Both the position numbers and the translations under genes were made by a program. 64,000 nt of DNA from Lepisosteus oculatus (taxonomy: Eukaryota > Chordata > Actinopteri > Semionotiformes > Lepisosteidae): assembly GCF_040954835.1 (NCBI RefSeq), contig NC_090709.1:46012490-46076489 (forward strand), in the 5' to 3' direction. How positions within the stretch are numbered: position 1 is the first letter of the stretch; each line of letters opens with the position of its first letter. Positions 22,436 through 34,270 of this stretch are shown one piece after another. The notes beneath the pieces are model-generated. The model was not told the origin of the DNA. It saw nothing but the letters and a program-made list of their open reading frames with translations, and did no database searches.

Positions 22436-23909
22436 CAAAGTAGAGGACATCAAAACGGTTCTATAAAAGACCTGTGTCAGCTGTTGGTTTGCAGTCTTGA
22501 CTCTAAATCCTCCGATCCGATTTTAAATCTCTCTAATACCTGAGCGGCTTCTTCCGAGTATTTATTCGTATACTTATTAGTAGTATGAAGGATGTGACAA
22601 ATTTATGATTTCTTGGAACAAAATGGTTTTTATTTGCATTCAAAATGAAGCGGAATTTTAGAGCGACTCACAAACCCTTTGTCTTTTTTAGATAGTAATT
22701 TTTAAACAGACATAAATGTAGAAAACGTGTTTTATTTTAGCACTACAATAGCAGGGTCAGTGGCGTAATGAATAACGTGTCAGGACTTCCATCAGAAAAT
22801 TATACTGTAGGTTGGGCTGCCGTCTGGCTTGTTTCGTTTATACCACTTACATTCTTTTATATAAATGAACTCCACCTGAAAGCTATAGAACACACTTTAG
22901 GTAAGTTGTCTGCAGCCTCATGCGAATTTCGACAACTTACCCAAAACACTGTACTGTCTGGAGTTCAGCTCCAGCTCTGAACTCAATTGCAATGAAAAAC
23001 CATGCGTAACAAAACTGGAGAACAGCTGAACTTGTGCTCAGTTCGGTGATGAGGGTTCAGAACTGTCCTTGTTGTAATTAGCACGAACTGCACAGGCTCT
23101 GAATCAGACCATGTCAATTAGTCTGATCAGTGTAGGACACGTTAATGTAGAATTATTAATAGGTTTATTAGTTAGTTAGTTCAGGTTTACCCACCTGAAC
23201 TAATGTAGAATTATTACTTGGTCTGTCTCGTTTGTATATAAATGAATGTCTCTGACAACTTAATGTTAGTTTTACGATGTAGGTCAGGCGTTGACATATG
23301 CACGAGTATACGAAATGTCTCACTCCTGATTCAACTTATGTTCTATAGGAGATTGGCGATTCCTCCTGTTTCTCATACAACCATATCAGAACAGAAGACC
23401 GTGTCACCCAGCTGTGATTCAAGATCGACTCGCATCTTTATCCCTTTTTTGTTCGTGATCATTATTTTCTTTAGTTATGATCAATATTGAACTTTTTCGA
23501 AATGAAATGACAATAATCAAACATGCAGGCAGATTTTTGAAAAGTATTCAGAATTGACAGGGTGCCCCTTTGGAACAGTCGTCAGAAAATGTGAGAAAAT
23601 GAAAGTTATGTAAGCTCTGACACAAAGCATTGAAGATTGGAATCTGAGTGTAAAAAAGCTACCCGTCTCCCAATGATAGGCAGGGATACACACCATGACT
23701 CGAATAGACTCAGCGAACTTTAACACCTATGATATTACAAGTGCTTTGCACGTGTCGAATTTCAAGAAGGAACTACTACAACAGTTGTGGACATAATTCA
23801 TTACCACCAGCAAAGTCCAATACCGGCAGCTTCTGAGAAAATAATGTTCACTCATGGAATTTGGTCTTTGAATGGCTGGCGGGAAAATTCATTTATGCTC
23901 CTGTTGCAC

Positions 23910-24075
23910 CCTCAGCTGAAACATGTTAAAATAACAAAGCAGATTTGTTGGAGAACCTGACAAGAATTATTGGGTTAACACTGTATGTATTCTGGTATAT
24001 TTACTTTAATTTTAATATAAATGTAAACATGCATGCTGTATAATCTATTGTAATTTTAAAATATGTTAGCTGAGG
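23910..24075. repeat. AT-rich segment with imperfect inverted ends (copy 4)
   Basis: Mirror of 8514-8669. Confidence 0.45.
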
Positions 24076-24517
24076 ATGCGAGGGGGGCTTTTATACCTTG
24101 TGAAACACGCAAGGAACTGTAAAAAAGGCTGATATTTGAAAAAAATTGGCGATCACAAGAAAACCACAATTTATGTGGTATTATCATCAATATCCTTCAA
24201 AATCCATGTTCAAATGAAGGATTTAAAGAAACTATGAAAAAAGCAACAGTAATAGCAGAGGATTTTGATTTTTTCTCTTCAAGTCAGTAGATCGACATAG
24301 AGTTGCGCCCCTACAAACAGCACAAAGGATGAAACCCACCTCTTTCGTTATTGCTATGTTTGTGCCGGTGAAAGTAGCATTTGTGCTATTGAAAGCATCT
24401 CGGAAGATGAAGGTGCAGTCACTTCCACATGTCATGATATCATTAGATCCGACGACAAGAGCTGAAGCCCCCGGCATTTTCCAAGCCAGGAATGTGAGGA
24501 AGACAGACATGGAGGAA

Positions 24518-24599
24518 GGTAGTGTGGCCGAGCGGTCTAAGGCGCTGGATTTAGGCTCCAGTCTCTCTGGGGGCGTGGGTTCGAATCCCACCGCTGCCA
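24518..24599 (+). tRNA. tRNA-Leu (TAG) (right copy)
   Basis: An 82-nt tRNA with intact acceptor, anticodon and T stems, box A TGGCCGAGCGGTC and consensus box B GGTTCGAATCC. It is closer to consensus than the left copy (box B TTCGAAT rather than TTTGAAT). Likely functional. Confidence 0.92.
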
Positions 24600-25483
24600 A
24601 ATGTTAGCGTTTTAAGACCTGCAATACGATCAGTAAAAGAGCTTTTTGTTAGGCTGCGGGAGGTGTTTAGAGATAGACTTTCTAAAAGACAGGCTTAACA
24701 TCAAGGCAGAAAAAATATTTTGTTTTCTCAACAGAAATTCTCTTTGGCACGTTCAGCTTTATGTAGGGAACAACATCTGCCAAGATCACTTTTGAGGCAG
24801 TGCACATGATAGTGTACCGGCAAGTAAATTTAATATTGGCTATGGTGGTGAGCTGCTTTTGTCTGTGAAACTTTTAATTCTTCACGCCGAATCGTTGGCA
24901 GGGGTAAAGCTTATTAAATCTTTGAACATAGCGCTCCATTAGAAGTACTTTGTTCGTGATCAAAAGAGATCAGAGGATTAACTTCATGAATTCACATAGC
25001 ATACCTTACAGGAAAGATTTAAAAGGGGAATTGATTGTGCTTCCTGATGTTGTTCCTGTGGTTTCTTTGGATACAGAGGTGAATGTTCTTTGACGTTCTG
25101 CTAGAGTATCCACTGGGTGGGCTTTATCAATCAGCTCGGATAGGTCATCAGTGCTCCGCCTCCGGAAAATAATCAGCACTGTCGTTTTTTCCTGTGCTGT
25201 CTTTTAAAACATATAAGATCACAAGTTTACAGATTTCTCCAAATAACAACTATACATTTTAACCCAGCGGTTAGCATTCCTTCAATCCAATAGTTTTACT
25301 CCTGGTAAAAAGCAGCGAAATATATAGAGAGATGATATTCAAATATTTCAACATTCTTATTGGATTACCTGTATGGATATTTCGCTCAGAATTCCTAATA
25401 TGATTTTGAGTTCAGTTTTGCTTTACTACTTTCAGAGTCTTTTATTGACCTTGCTGAAGCAGAGAAGTGACATAATCACAAAT

Positions 25484-26369
25484 GCGACCTACCTGTGCTG
25501 CTGTTTTTGGTTAATAATGATTAAAAAAAAACAGCTCCTTGCATTAAGAGCAAGAGCAACCAACACGCTCGCTGGTTGTGTTTGGTATTTTCCGGGGTGC
25601 TCTTCCTCAGCTGCAAAGTTATTTGGTGAGCAAAGACCTCTGAGAAGGAGTCTGAATCCGTCAACAACACAGGAATTCTAAGATCGCACTGCTGTCTTGT
25701 GTACAGAGATCTGCTTTTTCCTTATAGAGTTTTTTGGTATTTAAGAACACGTATCCTACCTTGAATGCTAGTTTCAAAAGATATGTTACCGGATCACAGA
25801 TTTTCTTGAAAAGATTTGGGGATGCACTTACCGGGATTCAAACCCGGCTCAATTATTTAGAAGGCACCTATACCACCAACTCACTTCTGAGAAACACCGG
25901 CACATTTCCGCAATCCTCCCTCTCACCTACAAAGTTATGAAGAGACAGACGTCCAATGAAAACTAATTTGATTCACTCAAGGCTCCGTTCTTTTATTGTG
26001 ATGTCATTTTAATTAATGTTAGCTGTGATAAGGTGTTGTTTCTGTCTCTTAAAGTTTAAGTCTGCTCCTTTCTTCCTGGTTTAGAAATAACATGTTTCAT
26101 GATTGTTTACAAACACCACTATCAATTATTTGTCCAGCTCTAACGCCTGTGTGCGTTGACAAGGCATCTCCAAAGGACATATTAAATAACATGATCCTTC
26201 CTGTTACCATTCCTGTGGTTGGAGCATTGTTTCGCCCTTTTTCGTTCTTCTACAATATTTGCAGACAGGAGTTTATCACTCGAGTTGCACAAAACAAGTC
26301 GGTCCATGAAAATCATCAGTACTGCTGTTGTTCTATGCGTAGTTTAATCAAGGTAGTCGAGTGAGGAGG
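25484..26369. other. Spacer beyond the palindrome
   Basis: Contains one tRNA-Gly relic (annotated separately). The 90-residue ORF around 26092 has no recognisable domain and is not supported as a gene. Confidence 0.4.
25823..25882 (-). pseudogene. tRNA-Gly-like, D arm deleted
   Basis: Minus strand reads GAGTTGGTGGTATAG, then skips about 12-13 nt to TGCCTTCTAAATAATTGA and a good T arm (CCGGGTTTGAATCCCGG). It matches vertebrate tRNA-Gly(TCC) with part of the D arm deleted and the anticodon changed to TCT. Dead. Confidence 0.65.
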
Positions 26370-26928
26370 TGTTATGGTGTTATGGATTCGGTAAGAGGGA
26401 CCGAAACCAGTGAGAGAACCCACTTCCAGGAGCTGACAAAGCCTAGCCGTGATCCAAAGAAAGCCGTAGTAGAAGGAACGAGCCGAGAGTCCAGGGGAAG
26501 GCAGAGATCCAAAAGGGAACGAGTTACCGAAGCCGAAGCGTGATCCGAAATCGTAGACAAAAGAGCAATCCGATAGTCCAGGGGTAGCCAGAGATCCAAA
26601 ACAGAGCGTAAGTAACGAAGCCAAGCCGTGATCCGAAAAGCCGTAGTCAAAAGGGAGAAAACCGTAAACCGAAAGCCGAAAGCCAAGAAGAACACAGGGT
26701 AGGAGTAGGAGTAGGAGTAGGAGTAGGAGTAGGAGTAGGAGTAGGAGTAGCGCAACCAGGAAGCTCTAAAGGAAAACCAATACTGAGCAACGAGGTAGGG
26801 AAAGACAGGTGTTTAAGTAGGATGAGACGGGGGTGTGGTGGTGAATAGGAAAACTGATAGGTAAACTGATGGATTAGGGCTACGCCTACTTCTGCCTCTT
26901 CCGTTGCCGGGAGGCAGGGATCGTAACA
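26370..26928 (+). mobile_element. Solo LTR-like element with (GTAGGA)n core
   Basis: Begins TGTTATGG (twice) and ends GATCGTAACA, TG..CA termini, with flanks GGAGG (26365-26369) and GTAGG (26929-26933), a 5-bp duplication with one mismatch. Internally repetitive: CCGAAGCC/GATCCGAAA-type blocks and a GTAGGA hexamer array at 26698-26748. Related in style to 13596-13903 and 40566-41080. Confidence 0.55.
26698..26748 (+). repeat. GTAGGA hexanucleotide array
   Basis: About eight perfect tandem copies of GTAGGA inside the LTR-like element. Confidence 0.9.
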
Positions 26929-26933
26929 GTAGG

Positions 26934-27182
26934 TAAAAAAGCACTCCCCATCGATAAATCAATCATCGTCGCCCGTGTGACTGGATATAAAAATAACGGG
27001 TTCATTTTAACCAATCTCTGGAAGTTTCGATGCTGTTATTTTTCCTTCCTTATTTCTTCATTCCTATGAATTTACTCTGTAGTAGAGGAAACGCAAAAGT
27101 GGGAAACTGCAGGCATCCTTCGTTAGTGGTGGATTGTGTTCAGGGAGCATCAGCACATCTCAGTTCTGTTAATAAGTCTGTT
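26934..27182. other. Non-coding spacer
   Basis: Nothing recognised. Confidence 0.35.
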
Positions 27183-27245
27183 GGGGATATACCTCAGTGG
27201 TAGAGCGCATGCTTTGCATGTATGAGGTCCCAGCATCTCCAGGTG
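27183..27245 (+). pseudogene. tRNA-Ala (TGC) with damaged T arm
   Basis: GGGGATATACCTCAGTGGTAGAGCG and the anticodon arm CATGCTTTGCATGTATG match tRNA-Ala(TGC), anticodon at 27215-27217. The T arm is missing about ten bases (no box B), so it is a pseudogene. Confidence 0.7.
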
Positions 27246-28447
27246 CTTTATATTACTGTGCTCACATTGCAATCTTCTGTTGAATGTGAACTCTTTGCTC
27301 GTGTTCATAGAGAGCCAAGTTCACACAATTAAACTCAGGCACACTCGAAGTGCTACGGTGTTGCTCTGCTGTTTTAAATGTACCTCTAAGGCACTTAGTT
27401 CTGTTAACTACCAAATGATTTGAACTAATTTTATGTCATATTCAGGAAATCCAGAGGTCTTCAGACGTGTCGTGGCTGTTGAAGAAGACACCTTTTGAAT
27501 CTCACCCGGGATTTCCTGAGAGATCATTCAGCGAGCGAGTCCTCCCTCTGGACTCCGCACTGAGCTGAAAACTGCGCGAATTCCATTGTACAACCGAGAA
27601 AAAAACTGATGGACCAAACAACGACATTTGATGATTGCAAGAAATTCAAGAAACACAACAGTCCGAACACAGGTTTGAATCCCGAACGCTTAATTTAAAA
27701 GACAAAGCGAAGGATACGACCTGTAAACTCTCTTCATGTCTTACAGTTTATGATATAAAAAAATCTTACTTTCATAATAATTTCTTGCTGCTGATAGACT
27801 ATTTATTGAATTTTAACAAATTCACAATTACAAACATTTTGGGTTAAACAGTTACTGACATACTTTAACGAAGAGAAACGTTAGTGCCTTCCGGTGTGTG
27901 AGCCAATTTCTCAAAACAATATTTGTTAGTCTCTCGGGAGGCTGCGCAAGGTGTTTAGAGATATAATTTCTAAAAGGCAGGCTCCCTGAGCTTAACATCA
28001 AGGCAGAAAAAATGTTTTTTTCTCTACAGAAATGCTCTTTAAATTTCAGCATAGTTACAACTCCCTTTATAAAGGGTATGCACATTTATAGAACCAAGGC
28101 ATTGAAACGTTTTTTTTAATTGTTGTTCCAAAAAATGTTCCATTTGTTTTCGTTCTTAATGTTGTTGATTTTAAGATCTTATTAAATGCGAAAAAATCTG
28201 ACTGTGAAATAAGGTCAAAATGCTATTGAAAAAATCAGTAATGTGAGGAAAGATGAATTGTGGGAGCCCCTTACCTCCCCATGTCATGCTGTATTTCTCA
28301 CTCATTCTACTGGGAGTGGTGCCGTCGCTTCTGGATAAAGTCTATCAGCGGTCATTCCAGACGGGTCAGGTACTGTATGACTGCGCTTCGGCACAAGAAG
28401 AGACATGTGACTTGCGAGGATCCCGACAGTGGCACTCACTTTCCAGA
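27246..28447. other. tRNA-module flank, no gene
   Basis: 27460-27590 is an inverted copy of 29748-29895, and 27895-28080 is a diverged copy of the palindrome-arm flank near 24650-24770. Both show that the flanks of the tRNAs were duplicated with them. No ORF is supported. Confidence 0.45.
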
Positions 28448-28520
28448 GCCTGGATAGCTCAGTCGGTAGAGCATCAGACTTTTAATCTGAGGGTCCAGGG
28501 TTCAAGTCCCTGTTCAGGCG
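28448..28520 (+). tRNA. tRNA-Lys (TTT)
   Basis: A 73-nt tRNA almost identical to vertebrate tRNA-Lys(TTT): GATAGCTCAGTCGGTAGAGC, anticodon TTT in GACTTTTAATC, box B GGTTCAAGTCC. The acceptor pair 4-69 is T-A in place of the common C-G, a compensated change that keeps the helix. A T-rich run follows (TTTGTGTTTT). It is one of the best functional candidates in the window. Confidence 0.92.
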
Positions 28521-29178
28521 TTTGTGTTTTCCTTAAGTGCATTGTGAATTTAATTATAAATCGTATTTTATGTTCCACTCTTCTAGCTGTACTGTCGATA
28601 TTTTAAAAGTTAATCACTTGTATTTTCTTTAGTGTTTCCTTTCACAAACCGAAAATGTTCAAGACTATTTTGTCACCGCACTCCATGTAGATAATCACAG
28701 GAAAAGAAAAGGAAACGCAGTGAGGAGCTCACACAGTGAGTACTCTTGAATACAACAAGAGGAAAGCCACACTGTGGAACATCACGTCCAAGTTTACAGT
28801 GACGGCTTCTATTTCCACTGATGAATGAGACAGATTCATGAGGAGATCCTCAGCACAATTAAGCGAACACATCGCTATTTCGGTCTGATGTAGAGGCTCC
28901 ATGTGTGTCAGCAGTACTATAAATTTTAAGTCTTATACACTTTCAGGGGCTGCATCTGTAGTGCTTCATCTAAGAAGACTGTTTTACTTTACCACACGAT
29001 TACATTCACCCACCCAATTTATTCTCAGAATACCCAATGGCTCAATAACCCTGTTTTCCCCTGGGAACCACCAGTGTACAGTCCCATTCCATTCAAAAAT
29101 ATAACAAATATATTAAATTAATATATTCAATGAACAAATATATTCAGTGAGCTGTGTAACAGAGAGCTGAAACTGTTT
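28521..29178. other. Spacer, no gene
   Basis: Bases about 28625-28740 are related to 29645-29760, another duplicated tRNA-flank block. Nothing else is recognised. Confidence 0.4.
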
Positions 29179-29260
29179 TTAGGGATGGCTGAGTGTTTAA
29201 GGTGTTGGACTTAAGCTCAATAAGCAAATGTCTATGTGGGTTCAATCCCTGCTCCTGTAA
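29179..29260 (+). pseudogene. tRNA-Leu (TAA) relic
   Basis: GATGGCTGAGTGTTTAAGG, anticodon TAA in GGACTTAAGCTC, a long variable region and box B GGTTCAATCCC identify tRNA-Leu(TAA). The anticodon stem and both acceptor halves are mismatched. Confidence 0.65.
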
Positions 29261-29485
29261 TCTGCTTTTGAAGTGACAGAACACTTTGAAGATTTACACT
29301 CTATTAAAATATGTACAGGTATTTACAAAATTTGAGTTCTCTTCACACCCTGGAATAACTGAACTGAATAAACTGAATAAAAGTGGTTTGACGGGAAAGC
29401 AAATTAAATATTACAATGATATTCCAAGCAACTGATGTGTGCCGGAACCAAATGTCATCCACTGTGGGCTTTGTAAATTTGTAAA

Positions 29486-29562
29486 TGCTGGCAGAGGGAT
29501 TTGAACGAGCAACCTTCCAACCACAGGCGCAGATCCTGAGCCACAGAGCCACTGCTCCACCC
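29486..29562 (-). repeat. tRNA-derived SINE head
   Basis: On the minus strand GAGCAGTGGCTCTGTGGCTC, GGATCTGCGCCTGTGG, GGAAGGTTG and GTTCAAATCCC form a box A/box B unit of the kind found at the 5' end of fish tRNA-derived SINEs. It could also be a lone tRNA relic; the SINE body after it was not identified. Confidence 0.5.
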
Positions 29563-30518
29563 CAAGTATGTAAAGTAAAGTATAGTAAAGAATATACAGT
29601 ATATTAAGCACGCAAACTTAAATGTTCAAAGTTTTCAGGCTCTTTAGCATTTTCCTTCACATATGGAAAAAGTTCAATGTGTTCTTGTCACATTTCTCCA
29701 AGTAGATAATCTACACAAGAGCGCATGTAACAGTTACAGGACATACAGTGAGGAATTCGCGCAGCTTTCAGCTCAGTGCAGAGTCCAGAGGGAGGAATCA
29801 CTCGCTGAACGATTTCTCAGGAAATCTCGGTTGAGATTCAACAGGTGCTTCTTCAACAGCTACGACAAGTTGGAAGACTCATTGAAGTCTGAAGAGATCA
29901 GCCTCTGTGACAGAGTGTCCAGTGACACAAACTAACTGTCCTGCTGTTCTCTGCTAATGTAGAGGGTGAATGTTGATTTAGGTGAATGTAAGGTTTCTTT
30001 CTTGTAAAATATTTTCAAGTGTATTTTTGCTGCTGAAAATTAATCTTGTGTATTTGAATGAATTCTGATATTGTCACCTAATTCTGTACATTGTTTCATC
30101 AGACTAGAACATTTAGAGGAGCTCAATTGCATTAATTAATTGCATAGTGATATTATTTCTTGCCGTTTAAATACTTCAGTCAAAACTATAGAGAAGTTGC
30201 TCCTGTTTTCACCATTATAAGAACTGTGATGCACCAGTATTATTTACTCTCATAAAAGTATTGTAATTGTATTGTTCTGTTCCGTTACAGCCTTGAGTGA
30301 CACAAATCTTCTCCTTTACTGCACTACACTTCTCCAGAGGCCAGTTCAGCACACAAGGATCCTCAGTCAAACAAACACTGCAATCATTTGATAAATGCCA
30401 TTTCTCATCCTTTCTCTTAGTGTTGGTGCTACTATTGTATGCAAAGGAGGCGACTTGACAATGAAAGGTGTAATCATCTTAAAGAGAGTCTTCATGAAGG
30501 TGTGTGTAGGCAAGCTCT
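29563..30518. other. Spacer before the ERV
   Basis: 29748-29895 is the inverted partner of 27460-27590. The 90-residue ORF there is a by-product of this repeat and not supported as a gene. Confidence 0.4.
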
Positions 30519-30927
30519 TGAAGAAAGATGTGAAGACGGGGGTTTGAATTTAATATTTTCTGTAGGGGGTTTAGACTTCTAAGTCACAAGCTGGGGTTTA
30601 TGGCAGGAAAGGGGGTTAACTGATAAGGATTGCAGATGCAAGCTAGGAACCCCCCTGGGTGTAATGTTAAACTGACCATTTGCCCAGAACATCGTAAACT
30701 GGCCAAATACCATGAACCCCCCTCTTTACCATCAGACTGAGTGACTTCAGAAACGGAGAAGAAAACACTATATAACCCAAAAGTTTGTAACAGTACGTTG
30801 AACAATACTTCGGTTTTGTTGTTTCTTGCGGGAAACAAGACTTCGGCTTTATTGTTCCTTGCATGCAATAAACTCATCTGTTTTACTTCATCTCGGGATC
30901 AAGAACCTTATTTCTTCTGTTACAACA
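30519..30927 (+). repeat. ERV 5' LTR
   Basis: A 409-bp LTR from TGAAGAAAGATG to CTGTTACAACA. TATA-like CTATATAA at about 30768 and AATAAA near 30867 give U3/R/U5 structure. By eye it differs from the 3' LTR at six positions. Confidence 0.9.
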
Positions 30928-30931
30928 AATT

Positions 30932-30945
30932 TGGCGTAGTCGGCG
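30932..30945 (+). other. ERV primer binding site (tRNA-Ser)
   Basis: TGGCGTAGTCGGCG begins 4 nt after the 5' LTR. Its first 13 bases are complementary to the 3' end of vertebrate tRNA-Ser (..GCCGACTACG plus CCA). Confidence 0.75.
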
Positions 30946-31259
30946 GATGCTCCAGAAGGCGCAGAACTTCCCATCGGCAGGAGAGACGGTCAGCGCGCAC
31001 ATAACTAAGAGGTAAGGACTCCTCTTTTATTTAAAAGTCCCGACTCTCTCTGACCGATTGGGAAATCTCTGCTCCCTGCGAGAATCGCCCGAGATGACGG
31101 AGTAAACGTGAGTTTCTGAATTCCTCTGGCCCGGGGAAGGCACCAGTGTATGTAATGGGTTGGTTGCTGTAAGCCAAGAATTTGGTCTGGCAGGGGTTCC
31201 GCGGTATTGTGTACAGGCGTTCGAAGCTGGTGTATGCCTTAATTGCGCGTGGAGTTTTG

Positions 31260-31530
31260 AACGGGTTTTGGACCCTTACCGTGAAGTTCAGAACTGGTGT
31301 GGGTCTTAATTGCACCCGGAGTTCTGAAGGTCAGAACTGGTTTGGGTCTTAATTGCACCCGGAGTTCTGAGGCTCAGAATCGGTGTGGGGCTTAATTGCG
31401 CCCTGGGTTCTAGAGCAAGTGGTGCATTAAATGCATGTAGTTCAGGACTGGTGTGGGTCTTAATTGCACCCGGAGTTCTGTGGCTCGGGATCGGTGTGGG
31501 CCTTAATTGCGCCCGGGTACCTGAGATTAG
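31260..31530 (+). repeat. ~44-bp tandem repeats in ERV leader
   Basis: About five imperfect units with the core GTGTGGGTCTTAATTGCACC followed by CGGAGTTCTG, one unit enlarged. They lie between the primer site and any gag, in the region that carries packaging signals in retroviruses. Confidence 0.75.
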
Positions 31531-33389
31531 CTACGCCTTGATCGTGCACAGATTGGAGTGGCGTGGTTTCTGGCGTGGCGTGGTTTTTTTTTTGTTTTAA
31601 AGGAAACAGGAGTAGAAGAGATATATGTATGTATGTTTTTGGTGTTTTCCTTGTTTGTGAAATACATATACACACGCACGACACTAACATAAACACACCT
31701 CATAATAAAAGAGCAAAGCATTAAGTAGCAGGATTTAAAGGACGTGGAGACCCGAGAATCGCCCTGATTGAGCTCAGTGCGTAAGTCCACCCCGGGGCAA
31801 AAGCAGCAATGCTGGCGTTCTGGGGATGGTGAATTACTGATCAAGAAAGGGGGTTTTCGAGGTCTCGTTTCTTACCTGTGAACAGTGCGGTGTAAATCCT
31901 CTCTAAAGTCTCTGAGAGGTATTTAGATCCGGAGGTAACAGACGCCCTTGGCTGAATGAGTGCAGTAATGCACAGGTTTTTCCAAGTGAAAACATCCCCC
32001 TACTGAATGAGCTGTTACCTCACACACAACAAAAGTAAATCTTAAAGAGACCGAACATGTGCGCTAACTGATGGTTTGAGAAAGTGGTGGAAGGGTCCGT
32101 TTAAATATCGGAAAAGTGTAAGTTGACGGAAAAGAAGGAGAAAAATATGGAAAAAGCTGAGTTTGTCAGAGGGAATTCGGGGCGAAGACGCCTGTAAAGA
32201 AAGCATATGAGTATTGATTGGCAAAAGCACAAGCATGTAGCTCCCACCCTGGTGCACGGCCGGCACCAGTAGTGGCAGATACATGACGAAAAAGAAAGAA
32301 ATTGGGATGTGACTTAAAAGTGTGTTTACGGGGAAAATAAAAACCCGGAAGAAAATATACTTTACTCGCTATGAAAGAGTATAGGAAAAAAAGCTAAAAG
32401 AGGCAGTACAGGAGAATGAGAAACGAATTAGGAATTAACTCCTGGTCACGCTGCACTGGTTAATGTGCTGCAGCCAGCGACTAAGTTATATCCTGCTCTC
32501 CCACAGGGGAACAAACAGGCAGGAAACGAAAATAATTGGGATCAATTCCCTCAGTGGCCATATGGAGAAGGGGGGTCTGATTGGGATAATACTTGGTATG
32601 AGTGTGATAAAGACGGATCAGGGTCTCCCCTGTTAGAGGGAGGGCGCCCGCAGATCTGTACTCTCACTCGAAGTGGGAAAGGACTTGATGTAGCAGGGGC
32701 TGGCGCCGTTGATGACAGCGCCACTCTAACACTGTCTCGCACCCCGTCGAGGGGGTCTGCAATCGCACCTACTTTCCCTGATTTCCCCCATACGATCAAA
32801 TCCAAAACCGTAAGATATTGACCGGTGGGCTAAAGTACCGCACCCGAAATTAGAAATGCAGCGAACCTGGAGTGCGCTTCAGGAATTAAAAGGATTCATG
32901 TAGAAGTAAAACAAGAATACAGCACATTGTATTACGAAGAGAAAAATATATTCTCGATGTGTATGTGTGTTTTATGAATTTGTGTGCCGGCATGTATGTG
33001 TGTAACTGTGAGTTGCGGTCTACTAAATGACGGTGTGAGTGTGTTTAGCCAGCGGGACTGGCTAGAGATGTAACTAAAGAGACTTGACGAAAATCAACTT
33101 AAGGAGATTGGAAAATATAAGAGCGTCTGAAACGTATAAGTACAGTACAGGTGGACGTAAAAGTAGTTAAACAGTTTTTGTATTATTATAAATTATTATA
33201 AATTGTAATTTATACAATTAGTTGCAATAGTGGAAACAATTTGGTTTTATTCGAATGTCTCGAAACCAGACATGCTGAAACACTGTAGGTTTAGAATCGA
33301 GACTGGGGAGAATAACGTCTTGTGAGAAAATCTGTTTACCTAACGATTAGATCCTGTAAATCCCTTGAAGCCTCCCTAAGTCTGTCCCA
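31531..33389 (+). pseudogene. ERV leader and presumed gag relic
   Basis: No clear matrix, capsid or nucleocapsid motif is visible. A 118-codon frame at 32465-32821 is acidic and proline-rich near its end and sits where gag is expected, so it may be a gag fragment, but I do not recognise it. The rest is full of stops. Confidence 0.4.
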
Positions 33390-33640
33390 GTCCAGTGGTT
33401 AAAAATGTACTGTTAATGGAGTGGTGGTTTCTCTGTTAGGGGATACTGGAGCCCTACTGTCATGCTTGTTTCACTCCTCTGTTCAACAGTGTGCTATAGA
33501 GTAATGCATATAGGAAGACGGCAGGAGGCCACAGGAGTATTGGGGCAGCAAGTTTTACTTGCTGAGTACCAGATTTTAATGGGTGGTTTTATCCCAGATC
33601 TATTGGGTTGGAATATCATGTATTACAAAGAATGACTATC
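33390..33640 (+). pseudogene. ERV protease relic
   Basis: Encodes a broken retroviral aspartic protease: LGDTGALLS around 33433-33460, where the family has L-V/I-D-T-G-A, and further on PDLLGWNIM, the conserved C-terminal block. Stops lie between them. The first position of the active-site motif is changed. Confidence 0.65.
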
Positions 33641-34039
33641 CAGAACAGGGTATCACGTGGCTTCAACTGGCTGTGATCACTCAGTATGTTGATGGTATTC
33701 TGAGTGCTTCCCCTGACGAGGAAACCCACAAGTCTGAGTTGCTTCAGCTTTAGAGTGTCTAATAGAAGCAGTTATGATAAGGCCCTTTTGTGTCTAGCAT
33801 TGTGAAATTTTAACAGGGCCTGGGTGCAATGTTTTTTTTACAGGGTGAGCACAACTCTTAACAGATCTGCTTAAGGGGGGAGTGCAGTACAAGGACAAGA
33901 TTGCCTTGGTTCCCGCAGCAAAAGCCGCCTGTAATAATTTTAAACAAGTTCTCTTACAGGTGCTGAGACTGGGGTTTCCTCAGATGGATCAACCATTCCT
34001 ATGTTTTATTGCAAGTAGCTGACAGAGGCCACCCAAGGA

Positions 34040-34270
34040 GCCCGCGAGCAGGTCCTGGAGGCGTGGGCACCACCACCTGAAGGAGGGCACAACCTCATCC
34101 CAGGAGAGTGGGTGTGGATCAGGAAATTTCCTTCACAGGTTCTCCAGCCCAGGTGGGACGGACCCTACCAGATCCTGTTGACAACCGAGTCTGCGGTTCG
34201 AGTGGAAGGAAAAGATCGCTGGATCCACGCGTCACACTGCCGACGAGCCTCATCCCCAGACCCAGAATGA
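34040..34270 (+). pseudogene. ERV integrase C-terminal end
   Basis: In one frame this gives GEWVWIRKF and RWDGPYQILL, then WIHASHC, the C-terminal DNA-binding (GPY/F) module of gammaretroviral integrases. It ends at a stop just before the env start. The zinc finger and catalytic core are missing; RT is also absent, so a large pol deletion lies upstream. Confidence 0.8.

Noticed and set aside
29663-29935. A 90-residue ORF with plausible amino-acid composition
   Set aside because: Lies in a tRNA-flank repeat that is also present in inverted form without the frame being kept.
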